From the NCBI GenBank assembly GCA_050692555.1, contig JBOGVS010000043.1:1-23928 (forward strand): DNA of 23,928 nucleotides, given 5' to 3'. Of the stretch, positions 14,756 through 23,614 are shown piece by piece. Position numbers and translations under genes: made by a program. The notes beneath the pieces were generated by a model that worked only from the letters and a program-made list of their open reading frames with translations, was not told the origin of the DNA and searched no databases. Every line of letters starts with the position of its first letter. Within the stretch, counting starts at the first letter, position 1. Origin of the DNA: DAITPV01 sp050692555. GTDB lineage: Bacteria; Actinomycetota; UBA4738; CALAEC01.

Positions 14756-14815
14756 GCGCATAGCCCCTTTCTCACCCCCGGGGGGCGCCGGGAGGAAGCT
14801 CTCCGGGCGGGTTCG

Positions 14816-14845
14816 TTGACCTTTCGGGAGGGCCCTCCGTAGGAT
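14816..14845 (+). promoter_or_regulatory. Sulfatase operon promoter with palindromic operator
   Basis: TTGACC (14816-14821) and TAGGAT (14840-14845) are spaced by 18 nt, the best -35/-10 pair in the window. The spacer contains a perfect 12-bp palindrome GGAGGGCCCTCC (14827-14838), a good place for a repressor. A start 7-8 nt past the -10 falls on the GTG at 14853, which supports a leaderless mRNA. Confidence 0.6.
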
Positions 14846-14852
14846 GGGCCGC

Positions 14853-16238
14853 GTGCCTTCGTTCGTCCGGAACTCCTCTCTGGTGTGTCTTGCGCTGTTC
14901 GCTACTCTCCTGGCACCGGGCCTGCCGGGTGAGACCGCTGCGGCGCAGACGCGACCGAACATCCTGGTCATCCTCACCGACGACCAGCGCTTCGACACCA
15001 TGGTGGTGATGCCCAGGACCCTGCGGTGGTTCGGGCAGGAGGGGGTGCAGTTCCCCGACGCCTACGTGACCACCCCGCTGTGCTGCCCGTCCCGGGCCTC
15101 CATCATGACCGGCCGGTTCGTCCACAACCACAAGGTCAGGAACAATTACGAGGCCCCCACGCTGGACCAGCGCCAGACCGTCCAACGGTACCTCCACGAT
15201 GCCGGGTACTTCACGGCCATCTCCGGCAAGTACCTCAACTTCTGGGACCTGCCCGTGAACCCCCCTCACTTCGACCGATGGTCCATCCAGAACCACGGCT
15301 ACCGGAAGCGGCTCCAGAACACGGACGGGGTGGTGAAGCGACAGCGGAAGTACTCCACCGACTTCATCCGCCAGCAGGCGATCCGGTTCCTCCAGGCGTT
15401 CGAGCAGGACGACGCCCGCCCGTGGCTGATGTTCGTGACGCCCTTCGCCCCGCATCATCCCTTCCACCCGGCCCACCGCCACCGCAAGCTGAAGGTGCCC
15501 ACATGGGCTCCCAGCCCCTCGGTCGGGGAGGGCGACCGCACCGACAAGCCACCCAGCGTGCAGGGAAGGACCTATCCCGTGGAGCTCGCGGTCCTGGATC
15601 GACGGCAGCAGCTGCGGTCTCTGGTGGCAGTGGACCAGATGGTGAAGCAGGTGATGACGGAGGTCGAGCGGCTCGGGGAGGGAGGTGACACGCTGGCCTT
15701 CTTTGTCTCCGACAACGGGTTCTTCTGGTCCGAGCACGGACTAGTCGACAAGCGCTTCCCGTACACGGAGGCCATCCGGGTTCCCATGTTCATGCGGTGG
15801 CCGGGACATCTCCCGGGTGGCGCCACCGACGGGCGGATGGCCCAGCTGGTCGACGTGCCGGCCACGATCATGCAGGCCGCCGGCATCACCCCCGATCCCG
15901 AGTATCCCGTCGACGGGAGGTCGCTCCTGTCAGGTTTCTCGCGCGACCGGATCCTCGTCGAGCACTACATCGACCCGCTGAGCCCCGACATCATCGACTG
16001 GGCGTCGATCCGGACTCCCACGTACCAGTACGTCGAGTACTACGACCAAACCGCGCAGGAGTCGGTGGCCTATCGGGAGTACTACGACCTGGTGAGCGAC
16101 CCGTGGCAGCTCACGAACCTGCTGGGGGACGGGAACCCCGGGAACGACCCCCCGGAGGACCGGCTGATCCAGCTGGGGATCCAGCTCTCCCAGGACCGGC
16201 GATGCGAGGGGACGGAGGGGGTAACGGCATGCCCGTGA
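14853..16238 (+). CDS. Exported type I sulfatase 1 (GNS/SULF-like)
   Basis: Hydrolyses a sulfate ester of an unknown, probably carbohydrate, substrate outside the cytoplasm. 461 residues: a Sec-type signal peptide (about 1-32, ending near TAAAQ), metal-binding TDDQ, then the formylglycine signature CCPSR (77-81; Cys77 is the residue to be modified) followed by ASIMTGRFVHNH, KYLN, HP-rich PFAPHHPFHP, and SDNG plus SEHG in the C-terminal half. The pattern is close to N-acetylglucosamine-6-sulfatase and SULF endosulfatases. GTG 14853 is chosen because the ATG at 14844 overlaps the -10 box. The stop overlaps the next sulfatase by 10 nt. The C-terminal tail CEGTEGVTACP is shared with both neighbours. 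A formylglycine-generating enzyme is required but not present here. Confidence 0.88.
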   Translation: MPSFVRNSSLVCLALFATLLAPGLPGETAAAQTRPNILVILTDDQRFDTMVVMPRTLRWFGQEGVQFPDAYVTTPLCCPSRASIMTGRFVHNHKVRNNYEAPTLDQRQTVQRYLHDAGYFTAISGKYLNFWDLPVNPPHFDRWSIQNHGYRKRLQNTDGVVKRQRKYSTDFIRQQAIRFLQAFEQDDARPWLMFVTPFAPHHPFHPAHRHRKLKVPTWAPSPSVGEGDRTDKPPSVQGRTYPVELAVLDRRQQLRSLVAVDQMVKQVMTEVERLGEGGDTLAFFVSDNGFFWSEHGLVDKRFPYTEAIRVPMFMRWPGHLPGGATDGRMAQLVDVPATIMQAAGITPDPEYPVDGRSLLSGFSRDRILVEHYIDPLSPDIIDWASIRTPTYQYVEYYDQTAQESVAYREYYDLVSDPWQLTNLLGDGNPGNDPPEDRLIQLGIQLSQDRRCEGTEGVTACP

Positions 16239-17629
16239 CCGGCCGGAGGGCTTGGTTGCGGCGTCCGGCCGTTGCGGCCCTCACCGGGTCCGTGCTGGCG
16301 CTCGCCCTGCCCGAGCCCGCGGTGGTGGCCGGCCATGGGTCGGCCGCCCCGAACATCCTGATCTTCATGACCGACGACCAGCGCGCGGACATGATGGGGG
16401 TCATGAAGAAGACGCAGCGGTGGTTCGTGCGGCAGGGAACCTCGTATCCCTTCGCTTACGCCACCACCCCGCTGTGCTGCCCGTCCCGGGCCTCGATCTT
16501 CTCCGGGAGGTACGCTCACAACACCGGTGTGGAGACGAACGCCGAGGCCACTCGCCTGGACCAGCGATCGACCATGCAGCGATACCTCCAGGACGCGGGG
16601 TACCGGACGGCGATCGTCGGGAAGTATCTGAACGACTGGCAGGGCGCCCCACCGTTCTTCCACGACTGGGCGATCTTCCTGGCCCAGGATGCGGGATACA
16701 CGGGAGCGGGGTTCAACGTGAACGGGGCGTCGACCCGGGTGAAGCGGTACTCGACGAATTTCATCGGCACCCGAGCGGTGCAGCTCCTCCGCTCGTACGA
16801 GCAGAACGACCAGGACCCCTGGCTCCTGACCGTCGCTCCTCTGGCTCCGCACGCCCCGTATCAGCCGGAGAAGCGGTACCGGAAGACCGGGGTCTCCAAG
16901 TTCCGGAAGAACCCCGCGGTCGGCGAGGACGACCGCACGGACAAGCCGGCGTGGGTCCAGGGGAAGAACAACGGCCTGAACAAGAACCGTAAAATCTGGA
17001 CAGTCCAGCAGCGCATGCTGCTGTCGGCAGACAACATGATCGACAGGGTCATGCGCGAGCTGAACGCACTGGGGGAGGGCCAGAACACGTTGGCGTTCTT
17101 CCTCTCCGACAACGGCTTCACCCTCGGAGAGCACGGCCTCAGGCAGAAGCACTCCCCGTACACCGCCTCCGTCCAGTTGCCGTTCATGGTTCGGTGGCCC
17201 GGCCACCTGGCGGGCGGGGCCGTCGATCCGCGGGTGGTGGGGAACATCGACATCGCCCCCACGGTGTACGACGCCGCGGGGATCACGCCGGACCCCGAGT
17301 TCCCGGTGGACGGGAGATCGATCCTGGCCCCCGACGTGCGTGATCACATGCTCCTGGAGTACGAGCACCGGCAGGATCGGGCCGTGCCCACCTGGGCGTC
17401 GCTGCGCACTCCGACCTACCAGTACGTGGAGTACTACGACGAGACCCTCCAGGCGGTGACGTTCCGGGAGTACTACGATCTGGTGGCCGACCCGTGGCAG
17501 CTCACGAACCTGCTGGCGGACGGTGACCCGAACAACGACCCTCCCGACGACCTCCTCACCCGGCTGTCGGTGGAGCTCCAGGGCGATACCCGGTGCGAGG
17601 GAACCGAGGGACCGACCGGGTGTCCCTGA
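16229..17629 (+). CDS. Exported type I sulfatase 2 (GNS/SULF-like)
   Basis: Paralogue of the sulfatases on both sides, 466 residues. The N-terminus TGRRAWLRR (4-12) before a hydrophobic stretch resembles a twin-arginine signal, unlike the other two. Catalytic features: TDDQ (48-51), formylglycine signature CCPSR (83-87; Cys83), GRYAHN, KYLNDW, APHAPYQP, LSDNG and GEHG. The tail CEGTEGPTGCP matches sulfatase 1. ATG 16229 has a strong GGAGGGGG ribosome site 8 nt upstream and overlaps the previous stop by 10 nt. The frame is open far upstream inside sulfatase 1, but that is a shadow. The substrate may differ from sulfatase 1 because the middle region (about 125-160) is divergent. Confidence 0.88.
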   Translation: MPVTGRRAWLRRPAVAALTGSVLALALPEPAVVAGHGSAAPNILIFMTDDQRADMMGVMKKTQRWFVRQGTSYPFAYATTPLCCPSRASIFSGRYAHNTGVETNAEATRLDQRSTMQRYLQDAGYRTAIVGKYLNDWQGAPPFFHDWAIFLAQDAGYTGAGFNVNGASTRVKRYSTNFIGTRAVQLLRSYEQNDQDPWLLTVAPLAPHAPYQPEKRYRKTGVSKFRKNPAVGEDDRTDKPAWVQGKNNGLNKNRKIWTVQQRMLLSADNMIDRVMRELNALGEGQNTLAFFLSDNGFTLGEHGLRQKHSPYTASVQLPFMVRWPGHLAGGAVDPRVVGNIDIAPTVYDAAGITPDPEFPVDGRSILAPDVRDHMLLEYEHRQDRAVPTWASLRTPTYQYVEYYDETLQAVTFREYYDLVADPWQLTNLLADGDPNNDPPDDLLTRLSVELQGDTRCEGTEGPTGCP

Positions 17630-19023
17630 GCCGCACCTCGGTGGCGGCGGCGGCGGCCTCGACGCTGCTGCTGAGCCTGGTCCCACCGGCGGCGACCGAG
17701 AAGGTGAGCGCCCAGGTGTCTCCGCTGCCCAACATCCTGGTCATCGTCACCGATGATCAGCCCTCCGGGACCATGGAGAGCTTGTCCGCCACCCGGCGGT
17801 GGTTCGAGAGGCAGGGCCGCTTCTATCCCAACGCCACGGTGTCGATCCCCCTGTGCTGTCCGGCCCGGGCATCCATCCTCACCGGCCGCCACGCGCACAA
17901 CCACGGCGTGCGGACGAACTACGACGCCGCCGCGCTGGCCCAGGACTCCACCGTGGAGGCCTACCTCCAGAACGCCGGTTACCTGACGGGGATCTCGGGG
18001 AAGTTCATGAACTCCTGGAATCCCCTGGTGAACCCGCCGTACTTCGACCGGTGGGCCCTGTTCTCGCCGATCAACTTCGGCCACGGGTACTACCGGACCC
18101 GCTTCAACGTTGACGGCACGATGAGCCGGGTGCGCGGATACTCCACGGACTTCATCGCGGACCAGGCGGTGAGCTTCCTCGAGGGGTTCGAGGCCCAGGA
18201 CGCCACGCCGTGGTTCATGTATGTTGCTCCGTTCGCCCCACACGGCCCTTCGACCCCTGAGAAGGAATACCGCAAGGCCGACGTGGGAGCATGGAACGGA
18301 GACCCCGGGGTCCACGAGTCGGACCGCCGGGACAAGCCGCCGGTCCTCCAGGCCCACAAGAAGAGCCTGAAGGACTCCGCCCGGGTCCGCCGCCGCCAGC
18401 TCCGGTCCCTGTACTCGGTCGACGAGCTGGTCCGCGACCTGATGCGCCGGATGGGATCCCTGGGCGAGCGCACCCAGACCCTGGCCTTCTTCGTGTCGGA
18501 CAACGGCTACCTGTGGGGCCACCACGGGTACATCGGCAAACGGTTCCCGTACACGGAGGCGGTGAGCATCCCGTTCTTCATGCGATGGCCGGGCCGGCTG
18601 ATCGGGGGCCAGACCGACGTCAGCCTGGTCACCAACCTCGACGTGGCCCCTACGATCCTGGATGCCGCGGGAGTGACCCCCGATCCCCGGTACCCGATGG
18701 ACGGCCGGTCCCTGCTGTCGTTCTCCGGCCGGCCCCGGACGTTCATCGAGTACTTCAGGGATCCTGACGAGGGCGACATCCCGCCGTGGGCGTCCCTCCG
18801 CACACGGGCGTACCAGTACGTGGAGTACTACTCGGACGACTTCTCCACCGTGACCTTCCGCGAGTACTACGACCTCCAGCGGGATCCTCACCAGCTCGTC
18901 AACCTCCTGGACGACGGCAACCCGGGGAACGATCCACCGGCCACGCACCTGGCGGAGCTGTCCGAGGAGCTGGCCATGGACCGCCGGTGCATCGGAACCA
19001 CCGGTCCCTCCGCCTGCCCGTAG
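17620..19023 (+). CDS. Exported type I sulfatase 3 (GNS/SULF-like, CCPAR form)
   Basis: Third tandem sulfatase, 467 residues. Signal peptide about 1-32 (AAAAASTLLLSL core, ending near KVSAQ). TDDQ, then CCPAR (79-83) in place of CCPSR: the Ser after Pro is Ala, which still fits the C-x-P-x-R rule for formylglycine formation. Later APHGPSTP, VSDNG, and GHHG where the others have a Glu (SEHG, GEHG). Tail CIGTTGPSACP. GTG 17620 is chosen because it overlaps the previous stop by exactly 10 nt, copying the first junction; an in-frame GTG at 17593 is possible. The 37 nt after the stop lead straight to the mutase gene, with no clear terminator. Confidence 0.88.
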   Translation: MSLSRTSVAAAAASTLLLSLVPPAATEKVSAQVSPLPNILVIVTDDQPSGTMESLSATRRWFERQGRFYPNATVSIPLCCPARASILTGRHAHNHGVRTNYDAAALAQDSTVEAYLQNAGYLTGISGKFMNSWNPLVNPPYFDRWALFSPINFGHGYYRTRFNVDGTMSRVRGYSTDFIADQAVSFLEGFEAQDATPWFMYVAPFAPHGPSTPEKEYRKADVGAWNGDPGVHESDRRDKPPVLQAHKKSLKDSARVRRRQLRSLYSVDELVRDLMRRMGSLGERTQTLAFFVSDNGYLWGHHGYIGKRFPYTEAVSIPFFMRWPGRLIGGQTDVSLVTNLDVAPTILDAAGVTPDPRYPMDGRSLLSFSGRPRTFIEYFRDPDEGDIPPWASLRTRAYQYVEYYSDDFSTVTFREYYDLQRDPHQLVNLLDDGNPGNDPPATHLAELSEELAMDRRCIGTTGPSACP

Positions 19024-19045
19024 CGCGTCGCCGGGAAGCCCCGGG

Positions 19046-19051
19046 TACCCT
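19046..19051 (+). promoter_or_regulatory. Weak -10-like box before methylmalonyl-CoA mutase
   Basis: TACCCT ends 9 nt before the ATG at 19061 and there is no ribosome-site-like sequence in between. This resembles the leaderless arrangement at other genes here, but no -35 is seen and read-through from the sulfatases is possible. Confidence 0.25.
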
Positions 19052-19060
19052 GTAGTCGCC

Positions 19061-20659
<1,599 letters not shown>

Positions 20660-20675
20660 CTCGCGAGAGCCCAGG

Positions 20676-20695
20676 TTGACCATGCGAGGCGCATG
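20676..20695 (+). promoter_or_regulatory. -35-like box with inverted-repeat operator of the toxin-antitoxin remnant
   Basis: TTGACC (20676-20681) overlaps a perfect inverted repeat, CATGCG (20681-20686), AGG, CGCATG (20690-20695). A looser pair, CATGT (20692-20696) and ACATG (20710-20714), reaches the antitoxin start. Ribbon-helix-helix antitoxins bind such repeats to control their own operon. No good -10 is seen. Confidence 0.45.
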
Positions 20696-20711
20696 TGACA
20701 TTGCTAAGGAC

Positions 20712-20950
20712 ATGTCGAAGATGATCCAGGTCAGGAACGTGCCGGATCGGCTCCATCGGGAGCTGGTCAGGCGCGCGAGCGCGCGCGGGCAAACCTCACC
20801 GACTACGTCCAGGACGTCCTCGAGCGAGAGGTGTCCAGGCCGCCCTCACACGAGGTCTTCGAACGAATCTCGGGGAGACCGCCGGTGAGGTTGGGGGCCC
20901 GGGCCGCCGATCTCATCCGTGAGGAGCGGGCCGCTCGGGAGCCCTCCTGA
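20712..20950 (+). pseudogene. FitA/VapB-like antitoxin with a one-base frameshift
   Basis: The first 28 codons read MSKMIQVRNVPDRLHREL through ARGQT, the beta-strand and first helix of a FitA-type ribbon-helix-helix antitoxin. At 20793-20797 the frame slips. From 20795 the family sequence resumes one frame over as LTDYVQDVLEREVSRP and continues through RPPVRLGARAADLIREER to a TGA at 20948-20950. Adding one C in the AACCTC run restores a single 79-residue protein of normal FitA length. ATG 20721 (MIQVRN) with AAGGA at 20706-20710 is an alternative start. This is either real decay or a sequencing deletion in a C run. The adjacent toxin is also broken, which favours real decay. Confidence 0.75.
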
Positions 20951-20982
20951 GGTTCATCGTCACCGACGCCTCGGCGCTGGTG
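20947..20982 (+). pseudogene. N-terminal stub of a PIN-domain (FitB/VapC) toxin
   Basis: Directly after and overlapping the antitoxin stop, the frame reads LRFIVTDASALV. This is the first strand of a PIN ribonuclease, with the first metal-binding Asp in TDASAL. After about 12 codons the PIN sequence ends and the frame runs on into the signal peptide of the RTX protein. No other PIN motif follows. The normal start codon is unclear (CTG 20947, or lost). It is too short to be active. Confidence 0.55.
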
Positions 20983-22506
20983 GTCCGTGGAAGCCGGGTC
21001 GTGAACCACTCCGCGGCCATCTTCGTGCTGGTGGCTCTTTTGCTTGGAGGTCAGACCGCCGGAGCCCAGGGAGCGCCCACGTGTAGGGGAGAGCCGGCCA
21101 CGATCTTCGGAGGGAGCGGCGACGACTTCCTGGTCGGAGGAGCCGGCCGCGACGTCATCTCCGGCCTGGGGGGCAACGACCTCGTGTGGGGCCTGGACGG
21201 TGACGACCTGTTGTGCGGCGACGATGGCGATGACTCCCTGATTGGCGGACTGGGGAACGACACGCTCGACGGAGGGCCGGGACGGGACGGGCTGTTCGGG
21301 GTCGAGGGAGAGGACACTCAGTACGGCGGACCGGACGACGACACCATGACCAGCGGCGCCGGCGACCCCGCCGCCGACCAGCTCTTCGGTGAGGCGGGGA
21401 ACGATGCCCTCCTGAACGCCGGCACCGGTCCGGACCTGGTGGACGGCGGTGAGGGCGACGACGTCCTGCTGGCCGGCCCCGGCCCGGACCATGTGGTGGG
21501 ATCGCTCGGAGCGGACCTCCTGTACGGCGACCGGGCCGACGACCGGCTCGACGGGGGGCCCGACGCGGATCGACTGTACGGCGCCCGTGGAAACGACGAG
21601 CTTCTGGGCAAGCCGGGGGACGACCTGCTCCACGGTGGGAGCGACCGGGACCGCCTGGCCGGCGGGGCCGGGGCGGACGTCTGCGTGAATGGCGAGACCA
21701 TCGCGGGCTGCGGGACGTCCCTGCGCAAGCCACGCTTGGCCACCGGCCCGGCCTCGAAGGTTCTGCGATGCGCGGGCCGGCGAGCCACGATCGTCGGCAC
21801 CGCGGGGAACGACGCGATCTTCGGAACCCGCCGCGCAGACGTGATCCGGGCCCGGGGAGGGAACGACCTGATCGCCGGTCTGGGGGGTGACGACGTGATC
21901 TGCGCCGACGGCGGCGCGGACGCCGTCGACGGCGGCTCGGGAGACGACGTGATCTTCGGTGGGGGAGGCCCGGACGACCTGCACGGCGGGGAGCGGGGAG
22001 CGAGCGTCATCCACGGGGGGCCGGGCAACGACTTCCTCGATGGAGGCGGGAGGGGGACCGCAGCGGCAGGCAACGCCGACGATGCCCGCCTCTTCGGGGA
22101 CGGGGGCAGCGACGTGCTTCACGGGAGGAACGGCGACGATCTCCTCGACGCCGGTCCGGGCGAGGACGTTCTGTTCGGCGACGCCGGCAACGACGAGATG
22201 TCCGGAGGCGAGGGAAACGACGTGGCGTACGGCGACGACGGCACCGACACCATGGACGGCGGCCCGGGAAACGATCGGTTCTACGGTGGCTACCACGAGG
22301 ACGTTCTGATGGGAGCCGAGGGCGACGACGTCCTGGACGGCAACTACTACCTGGACCGGCTGGACGGAGGAGACGGGATCGACGTGTGCCACAGCGGAGA
22401 GGCCGGGACCATCGGCTGCGAGTCCGGGGCCCAGGCGCCACCGGGGGTGGATCCCCCGCCGGCCCCGCCGCCGGCCCGGGACGTCCCGGTATCCTCGCGC
22501 CGGTGA
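20980..22506 (+). CDS. Secreted RTX-repeat calcium-binding protein, two tandem domains
   Basis: A 508-residue protein (from GTG 20980) made mostly of GGxGxDxLxG nonapeptides, which form calcium-filled beta-rolls. A signal peptide (hydrophobic 11-24, Ala-rich end AGAQGA) precedes two homologous domains. Domain A spans about 35-244 and domain B about 264-480. Each begins Cys-x-Gly-x-x-Ala-Thr-Ile (C35, C264) and ends Asp-Val-Cys with a second Cys 9-10 residues later (C235/C244 and C470/C480), which suggests disulfide-capped rolls. A Pro-rich tail follows. An N-terminal Sec signal argues against type I secretion. GTG 21001 has a better ribosome site (GGAAG) but loses the two Arg of the signal. 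The 5' end is in frame with the PIN toxin stub. The gene overlaps npdG as GTGA. Catalytic function: none seen; probably a surface or adhesive protein. Confidence 0.85.
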   Translation: MVRGSRVVNHSAAIFVLVALLLGGQTAGAQGAPTCRGEPATIFGGSGDDFLVGGAGRDVISGLGGNDLVWGLDGDDLLCGDDGDDSLIGGLGNDTLDGGPGRDGLFGVEGEDTQYGGPDDDTMTSGAGDPAADQLFGEAGNDALLNAGTGPDLVDGGEGDDVLLAGPGPDHVVGSLGADLLYGDRADDRLDGGPDADRLYGARGNDELLGKPGDDLLHGGSDRDRLAGGAGADVCVNGETIAGCGTSLRKPRLATGPASKVLRCAGRRATIVGTAGNDAIFGTRRADVIRARGGNDLIAGLGGDDVICADGGADAVDGGSGDDVIFGGGGPDDLHGGERGASVIHGGPGNDFLDGGGRGTAAAGNADDARLFGDGGSDVLHGRNGDDLLDAGPGEDVLFGDAGNDEMSGGEGNDVAYGDDGTDTMDGGPGNDRFYGGYHEDVLMGAEGDDVLDGNYYLDRLDGGDGIDVCHSGEAGTIGCESGAQAPPGVDPPPAPPPARDVPVSSRR

Positions 22507-23210
22507 ACGTCACGGTGGTGGGGGGGACCGGGGACCTCGGCTTCGGACTGGCCCTCCGGCTCGCAGGCGCGGGCGTCTCGATCACCATCGGGTCCCGAGC
22601 CAAGGATCGCGCCGAGGCCGCCGCCGCCCGAGCGCTGGAGACCATCGGTCCCGGCGCCACGGTCCGGGGGAAGGAGAACGCTGCGGCGGTCGTGGATGCC
22701 GGCGTGGTGTTCGTCACCGTCCCGTTCGCCGGACAGGCGGACATCTATCGCTCGATCGCCGAGCACCTCCCGAGGGACGCCGTGGTCTGCGACACCACCA
22801 CCCCGCTGGCCACCGCGGTCGGAGGACGGCCCACGCACGTGCTCCGGCCGTGGCACGGCTCGGCGGCGGAGCAGGCCAAAGCATTGCTGCCGAAGGGCGC
22901 CCGGCTGGTCGCCGGGTTCCACACCCTGGGCGCGGAAGCGCTCGACGACCTGCCGGAACCCGTGGAGGCCGACGTGCTCTTGTGCGGGGACGATCGAGAC
23001 GACAAGGCCATGGTGGGGGGGCTGGTCGAGAAGATCTCCGGCCTACGATGGGTGGACTGCGGGCCGCTGTCGATGGCCCGGGTGGCGGAGCCGATCACCG
23101 CCCTGCTGATCTCGGTGAACCGGGCCTACGGGATCAAGGACTCCGCGGTCCGCCTCACCGGCCGCCACGAATGGGGGGCACCGGAGCCGAGGGCCGGAGG
23201 CCGGGCATGA
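22503..23210 (+). CDS. npdG: Coenzyme F420:NADPH oxidoreductase
   Basis: Transfers hydride between NADPH and the deazaflavin F420, supplying reduced F420 to F420-dependent enzymes. The 235-residue product has the nucleotide motif GGTGDLGFGLALRL (7-20), GSR (30-32) for the NADP 2'-phosphate, VLLCGDDRDDK (158-168) and GLRWVDCGPLSMAR (180-193), all with counterparts in Archaeoglobus Fno. GTG 22503 overlaps the RTX stop (GTGA), and its own stop overlaps the next start (ATGA), so it is the middle of a coupled three-gene unit. Its place after a surface protein gene is unusual. A 6-phosphogluconate-type or prephenate-type reductase is less likely given the C-terminal match. Confidence 0.87.
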   Translation: MNVTVVGGTGDLGFGLALRLAGAGVSITIGSRAKDRAEAAAARALETIGPGATVRGKENAAAVVDAGVVFVTVPFAGQADIYRSIAEHLPRDAVVCDTTTPLATAVGGRPTHVLRPWHGSAAEQAKALLPKGARLVAGFHTLGAEALDDLPEPVEADVLLCGDDRDDKAMVGGLVEKISGLRWVDCGPLSMARVAEPITALLISVNRAYGIKDSAVRLTGRHEWGAPEPRAGGRA

Positions 23211-23584
23211 GCCAGGTGGTGTTGTTCTACGACGGGGAGTGCCGGGCGTGCCGGACCTTCACCAACCTGGTGCTGAAGGCCGACACCGGGCGGCGGATCC
23301 GCACCGCGCCGCTCGACTCGCCTGAAGCAGACCAGGTCCTCGGCCATCTCCCCGAACGCCGGCGCTTCGGCTCCTTCCATCTGGCGATCGGTGACCGGGT
23401 CGTCAGCGGAGGAGCCGCGGTCGGCCCCCTGCTGGAGCTCCTTCCCTCCCTCCGGCCGGCCGGCACGCTGATCCGGAGATCGCCGGCGGCCCGCCGCGCC
23501 GCTCACGCCCTGTATCACGCCCTGGCCCGTAACCGAGGCCGGATCGGCCGCCTCCTCCCCCGGGCGGGCGATCCCTCCCGTTAG
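23207..23584 (+). CDS. DCC-family (DUF393/YuxK) thiol-disulfide oxidoreductase-like protein
   Basis: A 125-residue small protein with the family signature FYDGECRACR near the N-terminus (Asp9, Cys12, Cys15: DxxCxxC). The middle has the usual RFGSFHLAIGD and GGAAVGPLLELLP stretches. The fold is thioredoxin-like; physiological substrates of the family are mostly unknown. There is no signal peptide, so it is cytoplasmic. The tail (about 90-125) is Arg/Ala-rich. ATG 23207 overlaps the npdG stop (ATGA). It lies tail to tail with the carboxylase gene; the 30-nt gap has no clear terminator. Confidence 0.85.
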   Translation: MSQVVLFYDGECRACRTFTNLVLKADTGRRIRTAPLDSPEADQVLGHLPERRRFGSFHLAIGDRVVSGGAAVGPLLELLPSLRPAGTLIRRSPAARRAAHALYHALARNRGRIGRLLPRAGDPSR

Positions 23585-23614
23585 CGGCACCAGTTGACCC
23601 GGGTACCGCTCGGC

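Noticed and set aside
14844..14852. ATG 14844 as start of sulfatase 1
   Set aside because: It lies within the -10 element of the best promoter in the window and could not be on that transcript; GTG 14853 fits the predicted transcript start.
14880..14900. Lipobox Cys in the sulfatase 1 signal peptide
   Set aside because: The sequence before Cys is Ser-Leu-Val, without Gly/Ala/Ser at -1, and the Cys is too early in the hydrophobic core.
20712..20950. Programmed ribosomal frameshift in the antitoxin
   Set aside because: No slippery heptamer or downstream stem known for this family, and the adjacent toxin is also broken; a deletion or sequencing error is simpler.
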